Both the position numbers and the translations under genes were made by a program. Shown in pieces: positions 15,892 through 22,525 of a DNA stretch of 35,989 bases (position 1 is the stretch's first letter; every line of letters starts with the position of its first letter). The stretch covers positions 21,100-57,088 of the forward strand of contig QIAB01000061.1 of NCBI GenBank assembly GCA_003225455.1, written 5' to 3'. The notes under the pieces are model-generated. The model was given only the letters and a program-made list of their open reading frames with translations. It was not told the origin of the DNA and ran no database searches. This DNA comes from Acidobacteriota bacterium. Lineage in GTDB: Bacteria > Acidobacteriota > Terriglobia > Terriglobales > Acidobacteriaceae.

Positions 15892-17880
15892 GTGTATCGC
15901 CATCTGGAACGCCGGCTTGCGGAGCGCGTGCGCGACTTTGTGCGCCGCAGCTACAGCCTCGATTTGCCAAAAATCGTAATTGAACAGCCGCCCAAAGTTG
16001 AGCTTGGCGAATACGCTTTGCCGCTGGCATTCGAGCTTGCCAAAAATCTTCGCAAAGCGCCGCGAAATATCGCCCAAGAAATAGTTGCGGGTCTGGGACC
16101 AATTGAAGGATTCGAGAAGCTGGAAGCAGCGGGCGCCGGTTACGTCAACGCGCGCGTCAATCGAGCCGAGCTCGCCGCTGCGGTAGCGTCCGACGTTAAG
16201 CCCAGATATGAGATTCCCGCCGGCAAAATTCTGGTCGAGCACTCCAGTATCAATCCCAACAAAGCTGCGCACATCGGGCACCTGCGCAATGCCATCCTCG
16301 GCGACACGTTTGTGCGCCTGTTGCGATTCGTGGGAAGGGAAGTGGATGTACAGAATTACATCGACAACACAGGCGTCCAGGTGGCGGATGTAGTTGTCGG
16401 ATTTTTACATCTGGAGAAGAAGTCGAAAAGCGACATCGAGCAACTGGCACGCCAGCCGCGATTTGATTACTACTGCTGGGACCTGTATGCGCGGGCCTCG
16501 CAATGGTACGAACAGGACAAACAAAATTTATCTGCCCGCCAACAGGTGTTGCACGCAATCGAAGAGGGCAAAAATCAAACGGCGGCGATAGCTGATGTAA
16601 TCTCCGTCTCGGTTCTGAGGCGGCATCTTGAGACCATGGACCGGCTGGATATCAAGTACGACTTCCTGCCGCGTGAGAGCGAAATTCTCCATCTGCACTT
16701 TTGGGACGCTGCTTTCACCAAACTGAAGGATGCCGGCGTGCTCTACTTCGAGTCCGAAGGCAAAAATAAAGGCTGCTGGGTCATGAGGCGCGCGGGGAAA
16801 AAGGCTGAAACCACGGAGGCCGCAGAGAACACAGAGGAAGTCGCTGAGGAGGATCAGAAGGTCATCGTTCGCTCGAACGGCACCGTGGGATATGCCGGGA
16901 AAGACATCGCCTACCATCTTTGGAAATTCGGATTGCTGGGCCGCGACTTCGGTTATCGCAAGTTCTACAAATATCCCAACGGGCACGATTGCTGGATTTC
17001 GACCACGGTTGGGGCGCTCGACCATCCTCATTTTGGCGATGTCGCTGAAATCTATAACGTGATCGATACGCGGCAATCCGAAGAACAGAACACCGTGATT
17101 GAAGCGCTGCGCGCGCTCGGATACGGCCAGCAGGCAGATCACTACACTCACTTCTCCTATGAGATGGTTGCACTCACACCAGCCTGCGCCTCCGAGTTGG
17201 GATACGACCTTTCGGAAGAAGATAAAGCGCGTTCTTACATCGAAGTTTCTGGCCGCAAGGGATTCGGCGTAAAAGCCGACGATTTGATCGACACATTAAT
17301 CTCTTCGGCTGCCAAAGAAGTAGATTCCCGTCATGCTGAGTTGGGGGTAGAAGAACGCCGGAAAATCGCGACCCAGATTGCAATCGGGGCGCTCCGCTAT
17401 TTCATGCTGAAGTTCACAAAATCTTCAGTCATTGCGTTCGACTTTAAAGAGGCACTGAGTTTCGAGGGAGAGACTGGGCCCTACGCTCAATATGCGGTAG
17501 TTCGCGCTACGAATATTTTTCGCAAGGGAGGCATCGATCCCGACGAATTTATGCGCACGATGGAAAGGGAACTTGCAGTTGAAGACTGGAAGAAATATTT
17601 AGCGGGGGATGAGGCGAACGAAATCTGGGAACTATGGCTGGCAGCGGCAAAAACGTCCTACGTCATCGACCAGTGCATCGCGACGACTGAGCCGGCCTAT
17701 TTGGCGAAGCATGCGTTTCAACTGGCGCAGTTATTCAACTACTTCTATCACCGCCACCCGATCCTCGCGGAAGCGAACCAAAGCAGGAAGAAATTTCTCC
17801 TGGCCACGACCGCGGTAGTAAGGCGTGAACTGATGCGAGCGTTGGCTGTCATGGGAATCGTGGTACCGCCGGTGATGTGA
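15892..17880 (+). CDS. argS: Arginyl-tRNA synthetase
   Basis: 662 residues, cytoplasmic class I enzyme charging tRNA-Arg. The N-terminal Arg-N domain is followed by EHSSINPNKAAHIGHLRNA (HIGH motif near 126-130) and VQNYIDNTGVQVADV. The degenerate KMSKS region is SGRKGFGVKADDLID. The DALR anticodon-binding C terminus includes FEGETGPYAQYAVVRA and ATTAVVRRELMRALAVMGI. The start is GTG at 15892; a TAGAAT box at 15856-15861 could be the -10 element. Residues about 304-320 (KAETTEAAENTEEVAEE) are a charged, low-complexity insertion whose DNA (16807-16837) matches an intergenic repeat type seen elsewhere in the window. Family members are usually 550-600 residues, so the insertion adds to an otherwise intact enzyme. 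Confidence 0.95.
   Translation: MYRHLERRLAERVRDFVRRSYSLDLPKIVIEQPPKVELGEYALPLAFELAKNLRKAPRNIAQEIVAGLGPIEGFEKLEAAGAGYVNARVNRAELAAAVASDVKPRYEIPAGKILVEHSSINPNKAAHIGHLRNAILGDTFVRLLRFVGREVDVQNYIDNTGVQVADVVVGFLHLEKKSKSDIEQLARQPRFDYYCWDLYARASQWYEQDKQNLSARQQVLHAIEEGKNQTAAIADVISVSVLRRHLETMDRLDIKYDFLPRESEILHLHFWDAAFTKLKDAGVLYFESEGKNKGCWVMRRAGKKAETTEAAENTEEVAEEDQKVIVRSNGTVGYAGKDIAYHLWKFGLLGRDFGYRKFYKYPNGHDCWISTTVGALDHPHFGDVAEIYNVIDTRQSEEQNTVIEALRALGYGQQADHYTHFSYEMVALTPACASELGYDLSEEDKARSYIEVSGRKGFGVKADDLIDTLISSAAKEVDSRHAELGVEERRKIATQIAIGALRYFMLKFTKSSVIAFDFKEALSFEGETGPYAQYAVVRATNIFRKGGIDPDEFMRTMERELAVEDWKKYLAGDEANEIWELWLAAAKTSYVIDQCIATTEPAYLAKHAFQLAQLFNYFYHRHPILAEANQSRKKFLLATTAVVRRELMRALAVMGIVVPPVM
16807..16837 (+). 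repeat. Repeat-derived in-frame insertion in argS
   Basis: Starts GAAACCACGGAGG and ends AACACAGAGG. It is alignable with the inverted copies at 33738-33769 (GAAACCAC...ACACGAAGG) and 34030-34061. Here it is translated as part of an acidic low-complexity loop of arginyl-tRNA synthetase. Confidence 0.55.
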
Positions 17881-17976
17881 ATCAGCAGCCCTGATGCTTC
17901 CCATCCGGCCTGTTACGCTAGCTGGCGCGGAACCGCCCCTCGTGCAATATGCCTGAGTCCTGCGGTCAATCGAGGA

Positions 17977-18453
17977 TCAGAACGGAATATCCTCATCGCT
18001 AATCGGTGTGGATGCAGCAGTCGCCGCTGCTGCCTCCGGTTCCGGGGCGCGCTGATCGAAATTATTTCCGCCGGCCGCAGCGCTACGAGAACCTCCCGCG
18101 AAATCGCCACCTTCGCCGCGTCCGCCGAGCAAGAGGAGATCGCTGGCCACAACTTCCGTCATGTAGCGCTTTTGGTTGGTTTGCTTGTCCTCCCAGGAGC
18201 GGGTTTGCAGGCGTCCTTCGACGTAGACTTTGCCGCCCTTCTTCAGATACTCGCCGGCAATTTCCGCCAGCCGTTGCCAGAGCACGATGTTGTGCCACTC
18301 GGTGCGGTCCTGCCACTGGCCATCTTTGTCTTTGTAGCGCTCATTGGTGGCGAGAGTGAGCTTTGCCACAGGGGTGCCGCTGGGCGTGTACTTCACTTCT
18401 GGATCTTTGCCGAGGTTTCCGATCAGCATGACTTTATTGAGGCTTTTTGCCAT
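17977..18453 (-). CDS. ssb: Single-stranded DNA-binding protein
   Basis: 158 residues. The N-terminal OB fold (about 1-108) has [40 protein letters not shown] and [20 protein letters not shown] flexible glycine/alanine-rich tail ends in the acidic tip DEDIPF, which recruits replication and repair partners. It coats single-stranded DNA during replication and recombination. AAGGAG at 18459-18464 lies five bases before ATG 18453. It is convergent with argS, with no clear terminator in the 96-base gap. Confidence 0.95.
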   Translation of the reverse strand: MAKSLNKVMLIGNLGKDPEVKYTPSGTPVAKLTLATNERYKDKDGQWQDRTEWHNIVLWQRLAEIAGEYLKKGGKVYVEGRLQTRSWEDKQTNQKRYMTEVVASDLLLLGGRGEGGDFAGGSRSAAAGGNNFDQRAPEPEAAAATAASTPISDEDIPF

Positions 18454-18809
18454 GAGTGCTCCTTCCTCTACTCCCAGCGGGATGGAACTGTGGGCTGGGA
18501 CGTTTACATATACATACTTGATTTGAGGGCTGGATGGTCACTATACCAGAAACCGGACCTTGCCGATGTGACGCATGAACATTGCGGGCGGTCATCACCA
18601 CCGAGACTCGGAGGGGCAGCCTCTGAACCCGTAGTAGCCGTCTTCAGTCCATCAAAGTCACGCCTGCGATGGGAGCGGGAATAACTGACCACGTTTGGAG
18701 CTTGGACGAAATGTGCACTCTGTTACCAGCACAAGGCTCCGCAACGAAGCGGATTGACAAAGGGCTCATTCTCAAAGCACTCGGAGAGAAGGTCAGCTAG
18801 GAGAGCAGG
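18454..18809. other. Spacer with ssb upstream region and transposase remnant
   Basis: Minus-strand TGGTATAGT (18548-18540) is an extended -10 candidate for ssb, about 80 bases upstream of the start. Bases 18590-18626 hold a GC-rich stretch with a small GAGG-GGCAG-CCTC hairpin that I cannot assign. From about 18627 a transposase tail remnant is present (separate entry). Confidence 0.4.
18627..18800 (+). pseudogene. Transposase C-terminal remnant
   Basis: Open frame with no convincing start, reading LQSIKVTPAMGAGITDHVWS and then LDEMCTLLPA up to TAG at 18798. The block VTPAM.AG.TDHVWSLEE is typical of the C terminus of a DDE transposase found in many environmental bacteria, where it follows YNFVRIHKTL. 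The catalytic domain is absent, no terminal inverted repeats are recognised, and a TGA stop precedes the fragment at 18624. I infer a decayed insertion sequence. The assignment is from memory of the motif and should be checked. Confidence 0.55.
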
Positions 18810-19142
18810 ATGCCAAACGAGAATGACCAACGAAGTTGGTGGAAGCGGACGTTCGGGCGAAGTATCCTCAGCGCCCTGATTGGATACTTTTTTGCCGATA
18901 AGAATAATGCAGCCTCAATCATCGCGATTATGCTGGTCGCAACCTTGTGTTGTTACATCGTGGCATTTCGCGAGAAGTACGATTACGCGAATGGACTATT
19001 AAACATCGTCTTTGTCGTGATTGGCTACTACTTTGGCTCCAAGCGGCAACGCGACCGAGATGAGGATGATGAAAGCCAGTCCCAGTCACGCGGCAAGACC
19101 ATATCTCAACAGGAGATAGAAGATGAAACATCGCCTTTGTAA
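18810..19142 (+). CDS. Small two-helix membrane protein
   Basis: 110 residues. Helices are at about 19-32 (weak, SILSALIGYFFA), 36-52 (ASIIAIMLVATLCCYIVAF) and 63-75 (LLNIVFVVIGYYFGS). A charged tail follows (KRQRDRDEDDESQSQSRGKT). The IGYYFGS-charged-tail pattern recalls holin-like or phage-type small membrane proteins, but no family is assigned. GGAG eight bases before ATG 18810 supports translation. It stands next to a transposase remnant, so it may be accessory DNA. Confidence 0.65.
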   Translation: MPNENDQRSWWKRTFGRSILSALIGYFFADKNNAASIIAIMLVATLCCYIVAFREKYDYANGLLNIVFVVIGYYFGSKRQRDRDEDDESQSQSRGKTISQQEIEDETSPL

Positions 19143-19194
19143 AAAAGCGAGATACTGTGGAAATCAAAGTGACCCACTACCTGTGAACCGTAAA

Positions 19195-19226
19195 TTGGGC
19201 CGGAGGCGACCTGGTTCGGCTATAAT
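19195..19226 (+). promoter_or_regulatory. Candidate promoter producing a leaderless ferredoxin mRNA
   Basis: A perfect -10 TATAAT (19221-19226) lies six bases before ATG 19233; transcription would be expected to start at or next to the A of the ATG. A weak -35-like TTGGGC (19195-19200) is 20 bases upstream of the -10, longer than optimal. No Shine-Dalgarno is present, which fits leaderless initiation. Confidence 0.45.
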
Positions 19227-19232
19227 CCAGCT

Positions 19233-19604
19233 ATGTCCACGGAAGCTGCGGCCGTCGGGATGGTGCCCGATGAGCTTAAGCACGAACCCAGATCCAAGGG
19301 CCTGACCACTCCTCGAAAGAAGAAACCGAAGGAGTTAGCCGTAATCACCGAGTGCTGTACCGGCTGTGCCGGCTCACCTGCCTGCGTTGAATATTGCCCA
19401 GTGGAAGACTGCATGTTCTGGGTTCCAGATGAAGATCATCCGCCGTTTGGACGCATTCAGGTTGACCCAATTCTCTGCATCGGCTGCAAGAAATGCATCA
19501 GCAAAGGCCCCGATGGCTGCTTCCTGGATGGCTGCCCCTGGGACGCGATCGTGATGGTTGATACGGTCGAAGTGGAAAAGGAAGTTGGAGTAATGCCGAT
19601 TTAA
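19233..19604 (+). CDS. Ferredoxin-like protein, two 4Fe-4S type cysteine clusters
   Basis: 123 residues, soluble. The first cluster region reads ECCTGCAGSPACVEYCP with a further cysteine in VEDC. The second reads CIGCKKCISKGPDGC then FLDGCPWDAI, giving C-x2-C-x2-C-x7-C-x4-CP. The N-terminal 40 residues are charged and lack cysteine. It is an electron carrier or electron-transfer subunit by motif; partner unknown. It is too short and its cysteine spacing differs from NuoI, so it should not be taken as the missing complex I subunit. A convergent HEAT/lipoyl-like gene ends 28 bases away. Confidence 0.8.
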   Translation: MSTEAAAVGMVPDELKHEPRSKGLTTPRKKKPKELAVITECCTGCAGSPACVEYCPVEDCMFWVPDEDHPPFGRIQVDPILCIGCKKCISKGPDGCFLDGCPWDAIVMVDTVEVEKEVGVMPI

Positions 19605-19632
19605 GCTGTAAGCCGTTCGCTTTCAGCAACCG

Positions 19633-20088
19633 TTACCTTGATCTATCCCGAATTGCTCTTTCCGCCGCTACCGCTTGCTCCCGCACGTGCTCCGGAACAT
19701 CCGGCAGTTCGCGCTCATACGGCTGAATTGCTGGAATGTCTTCCGGTTGCCCGATCAGATGCAGCGCGCGTAAAGCCTCCCAGACTTGATCCGTGCCGGG
19801 ATCCAGAGTTGCGACCTGGTCGCCGGCGTTCACCATCTGACCCGTTCCGACAAACAGATCGGCCAATCGTCCGGTAATTGGCGAGCGAACCTCAATTGTG
19901 TGTCCTTCACTTTCCAGCTTGACGACAATTCCACTGCGATGAATTGGCGTGCCTATCTTGCTGGTATCGATCACCTTTCCCCGTTGCGGAGCAGTAATTT
20001 TCGCTGGCTGCAACAGCGCGCGAATCTGAGGCCTTCCGGTTGCGTCCCCAAAGCGCACCAGTGAGAGTGCCGCGTTACCGCGAACCAT
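19633..20088 (-). CDS. HEAT/lipoyl-like protein, C-terminal part (frameshifted)
   Basis: 151 residues as called. It starts at VRGNAALSLVRFGDATGRPQ (HEAT-like helices), then has a beta-rich hammerhead: ITAPQRGKVIDTSK, GIVVKLESEGHTIEVRSP, ITGRLADLFVGTGQMVNAGD and QVATLDPG, as in biotinyl/lipoyl attachment or membrane-fusion proteins, though with no clear modified lysine motif. It ends QPEDIPAIQPYERELPDVP. The reading frame can be extended upstream as LVELNDPSLMVRGN, which joins FHET of the preceding frame if one base is added near 20114-20117. So this and the next entry are one gene. Confidence 0.65.
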   Translation of the reverse strand: MVRGNAALSLVRFGDATGRPQIRALLQPAKITAPQRGKVIDTSKIGTPIHRSGIVVKLESEGHTIEVRSPITGRLADLFVGTGQMVNAGDQVATLDPGTDQVWEALRALHLIGQPEDIPAIQPYERELPDVPEHVREQAVAAERAIRDRSR

Positions 20089-20102
20089 CAGCGACGGGTC
20101 AT

Positions 20103-20513
20103 TTAGTTCAACAAGGTTTCGTGAAAACCGGCGCCAGAGGGGTCTTTACTGGGAGCATCCTGCGCCATGACCCAGGCATCGGTGTTACGAACTTCCTCGA
20201 CGGGATACGAAGCCAGGCGCACCACGTCGCTGTCCCAGCGTGCAACGGCAGGATCATGGCGCGACATGCGTTCACCGATTTGCACCAGTGCATGCTGGAT
20301 GTGACGCGGCTTCTTGTCATCATGTAAGTATTCGCTGAGTTGCTTATCTGATAGCTGCCGTCCAAACCATGTATTCCACCAGAAGAGAAACGGCATAAGC
20401 ACGATCAGCCAGGCGGTCACGAAGAACAGAATGCGCTGACCGGTCGACATGCGGCGGCGAGGTTTAGGGCCGGGCGGCAACGCGATTTCAGAAGGATTTG
20501 GAACCGCAGACAT
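20103..20513 (-). CDS. HEAT/lipoyl-like membrane protein, N-terminal part (frameshifted)
   Basis: 136 residues. A proline- and arginine-rich cytoplasmic N terminus (PPGPKPRRRMSTG) is followed by a membrane helix (RILFFVTAWLIVLMPFLFWW, about residues 26-46), then an extracytoplasmic helical domain (QLSDKQLSEYLHDDKKPRHI, then QHALVQIGERM, and RWDSDVVRLASYPVEEVRNT), as in HEAT-repeat proteins. It stops at 20103 right after FHETLLN. In the neighbouring frame the natural continuation is LVELNDPSLMVRGN, so a lost base in a run of C (ACCTTG, expected ACCCTTG) explains the break. Restored length is about 290 residues. Function unknown; it may work with the adjacent ferredoxin. Confidence 0.7.
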   Translation of the reverse strand: MSAVPNPSEIALPPGPKPRRRMSTGQRILFFVTAWLIVLMPFLFWWNTWFGRQLSDKQLSEYLHDDKKPRHIQHALVQIGERMSRHDPAVARWDSDVVRLASYPVEEVRNTDAWVMAQDAPSKDPSGAGFHETLLN

Positions 20514-20596
20514 TAGGAATCTGAAGGAATCTTACAGGGGCTCCGCAGCAAGACATACGGCCACCCCAGCCCTGCGTTCGGAAGATTGAATTGCAG

Positions 20597-20758
20597 CTAC
20601 TGAAGCGTGCTGGCGACAGTGGAGAAGGCGTTGTTCGCGTTGGAACCGACCAGCCGAATTGTCCCCACCACAAGAACCAGAATTACTGCCAGCATTACGG
20701 CGTACTCAGCGATGTCCTGACCCTCTTCCGACCACATCCCCCGAATGAGATCACGCAT
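20597..20758 (-). CDS. Flp/Fap-type IVb pilin
   Basis: 53 residues from ATG 20758 (MRDLIRGMWSEEGQDIAEYA), with GGAGG at 20764-20768 five bases upstream. The longer reading to 20842 is unlikely. The short leader, E-x4-Y motif (EGQDIAEYA) and hydrophobic segment (VMLAVILVLVVGTIRLVG) are characteristic of Flp pilins assembled by Tad secretion systems and cleaved by a TadV/CpaA prepilin peptidase. No tad/cpa genes lie in this window. Confidence 0.85.
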   Translation of the reverse strand: MRDLIRGMWSEEGQDIAEYAVMLAVILVLVVGTIRLVGSNANNAFSTVASTLQ

Positions 20759-20870
20759 ACAGTCCTCCAAGCTCAACCACGTGGTACCCATCATGACGGG
20801 ATGGCGGATGCTTGTCAAATGTGGAATTGCGGGAATCTGCATGTTTTCTCGCCTCTCCCTGCGTCGCGTT

Positions 20871-20876
20871 TAGAAT
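20871..20876 (+). promoter_or_regulatory. Candidate -10 element, leaderless start of ABC ATPase
   Basis: TAGAAT seven bases before ATG 20884 would place the transcript start at or beside the start codon. No clear -35 sequence or Shine-Dalgarno is seen. Confidence 0.35.
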
Positions 20877-20883
20877 AGGCAGA

Positions 20884-21807
20884 ATGGCCGCCGCGCTTGA
20901 GTTCGACCAGGTCACCAAGGAATATCGCAGCCTCTCCAGCCGGCGTTCTATTCGTGCGCTGGATGGATTCACTGTGCAAGTCGAGGCGGAAGAAATTTTT
21001 GGATTTCTGGGCCCAAACGGCGCAGGAAAAAGCACGGCAATTCATCTGGCGATGGGCTTCATGCTGCCCACAAATGGAAGTGGCCGCATGCTGGGAAAGC
21101 CGTTTGGGCATTCTGCCACGCGCCGCCGCGTCGGTTTTCTCGCAGAGAATGTCGCGCTCTATCATCGTCCGGCAGAAAAACTAATCCGTTTCTATGGCGC
21201 GCTGAACGCGATGGACGGATCGAATCTTGCCAAGCGAACCCGGGACGTTCTGCAAATCGTCGGGCTGGAAGAACACGCGAAGCGCAACATAGGCAAATTC
21301 TCCCGCGGGATGCTGCAAAGGGCCGGACTGGCGCAGGCTCTGGTGAATGATCCTGAATTACTGATTTTGGATGAACCCACATCAGCGCTGGATCCACTGG
21401 CGCGTGTGATGGTTCGTGAGCTGCTGCTCAGCGCGCGTAATAACGGAAAGACAATTTTCCTGAGTTCCCACCTGCTCTCGGAAGTCGAGCTGGTCTGCGA
21501 CCGTGTGGCCGTGCTGCATCGCGGCAAGCTGGTTCGCTTCGGTAAGACGGCGGATCTGCTTCAATCGAGCGAGCGCATCGAGATCGTCGCTCGCAGCATT
21601 GCGGCTAATGCGTTTGCCGGCGGCGTCGCTCACAACGGAATTGTGAGATTCTCGGTTCCAGCAAGCGATCAGCGTTTGGCGTTGGAGCGCGTCTGGAGCC
21701 TTGGTGGTGAGATCGTCAGCGTGAATCCTGTGCGGCGCTCACTGGAAGAAGTATTTCTCGAAGTTACGCGTGATCGCCAGACGCCACTCGCGGAAGGCGT
21801 TCAGTGA
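20884..21807 (+). CDS. ABC transporter ATP-binding protein (ABC-2 type)
   Basis: 307 residues from ATG 20884 (MAAALEFDQVTKEY); upstream in-frame codons to 20812 are not family-like. Walker A is GPNGAGKST near residue 43, signature is FSRGMLQR, Walker B is LLILDEPTSALDP and the H-loop is SSHLLSEVE. The C-terminal about 80 residues form the extension typical of ATPases in CcmA/NatA-like ABC-2 systems. It powers the membrane partner encoded immediately downstream, whose GTG start overlaps this stop codon. Substrate is not indicated. Confidence 0.9.
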   Translation: MAAALEFDQVTKEYRSLSSRRSIRALDGFTVQVEAEEIFGFLGPNGAGKSTAIHLAMGFMLPTNGSGRMLGKPFGHSATRRRVGFLAENVALYHRPAEKLIRFYGALNAMDGSNLAKRTRDVLQIVGLEEHAKRNIGKFSRGMLQRAGLAQALVNDPELLILDEPTSALDPLARVMVRELLLSARNNGKTIFLSSHLLSEVELVCDRVAVLHRGKLVRFGKTADLLQSSERIEIVARSIAANAFAGGVAHNGIVRFSVPASDQRLALERVWSLGGEIVSVNPVRRSLEEVFLEVTRDRQTPLAEGVQ

Positions 21808-22514
21808 AGCCTATCCTGCTGATCGCCTTGAATTTTGTGCGCGAACAGCGCTGGCCTATATTCGTCTTGCTGCTGTGGGTTGTTCTACTCGCTATGGTCG
21901 GACTATTCGCCGATCTTCCGCGCGAGCGCGACGATCTGCTCTTCATCTTCAAACAAATTGCGATCTACGTCATTGCTTTCAGCGTGTTCTTCGGCGCTTC
22001 GGCGATTTACAACGAGCGCAGGTCACGCCGCATTTTGGGCGTTCTCTCGAAGGCAGTGGCACGCGACCAATACCTGGCAGGACTCATTCTGGGTGTGGCG
22101 ATGGCTTGCGCAATCTACTGTTTCGCACTGGGAGCAACAGCCACTTGGACGCTCGGCAGCGCCGGATTTCCAATTCCGCAAGTCTGGTTTCTGATGCTCT
22201 GTCTGGTAGCCGCATGTGTTTTGGCTGGAACTGTGGCTCTGATGTTCTCCACTTTCCTGCATCCCTTTCTCGCTGCCGGTGCCACGGCCATCGTGCTAGG
22301 ACTCCCGGCCCTGGCCAGTCTGGCATTTTCCGTCCGCTGGGCCTACACCGTTCCCGTATTTGTGCTTGCCGCCAATGTGCTCAAGTCCAGCTTTAAGTCT
22401 CCGGGCGGCGTGTTCTGGCTCCCCGTCGGGCTCGCGCTGCTGGAAACTTTCTTTTTCTGGGCTCTGGCGACGGTGATTTTCTCCAGGGTGGATATTGCAG
22501 TGGAAGTGGAGTAG
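21804..22514 (+). CDS. ABC-2 type transporter permease
   Basis: 236 residues with about six membrane helices (for example WPIFVLLLWVVLLAMVGLF, IAIYVIAFSVFFGASAIY, LFVLAANV-type segments and LLETFFFWALATVIFS). The start is GTG 21804, which overlaps the ATPase stop as GTGA, a sign of translational coupling. The cytoplasmic loop NERRSRRILGVLSKAVARDQ is typical of ABC-2 permeases such as those with NatA/NosF-like partners. It ends 11 bases before the convergent stop of nuoN, with no terminator evident between. Confidence 0.85.
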   Translation: MKPILLIALNFVREQRWPIFVLLLWVVLLAMVGLFADLPRERDDLLFIFKQIAIYVIAFSVFFGASAIYNERRSRRILGVLSKAVARDQYLAGLILGVAMACAIYCFALGATATWTLGSAGFPIPQVWFLMLCLVAACVLAGTVALMFSTFLHPFLAAGATAIVLGLPALASLAFSVRWAYTVPVFVLAANVLKSSFKSPGGVFWLPVGLALLETFFFWALATVIFSRVDIAVEVE

Positions 22515-22525
22515 GCGATCCGCAA

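Noticed and set aside
18504-18692. Minus-strand open frame of 62 codons upstream of ssb
   Set aside because: No family, no ribosome binding site, and it overlaps the transposase remnant on the other strand.
19233-19604. The two-cluster ferredoxin as a displaced NuoI
   Set aside because: Cysteine spacing (CC-x2-C and C-x2-C-x2-C-x7-C-x4-CP) and the N-terminal region do not match NuoI, and it is only 123 residues.
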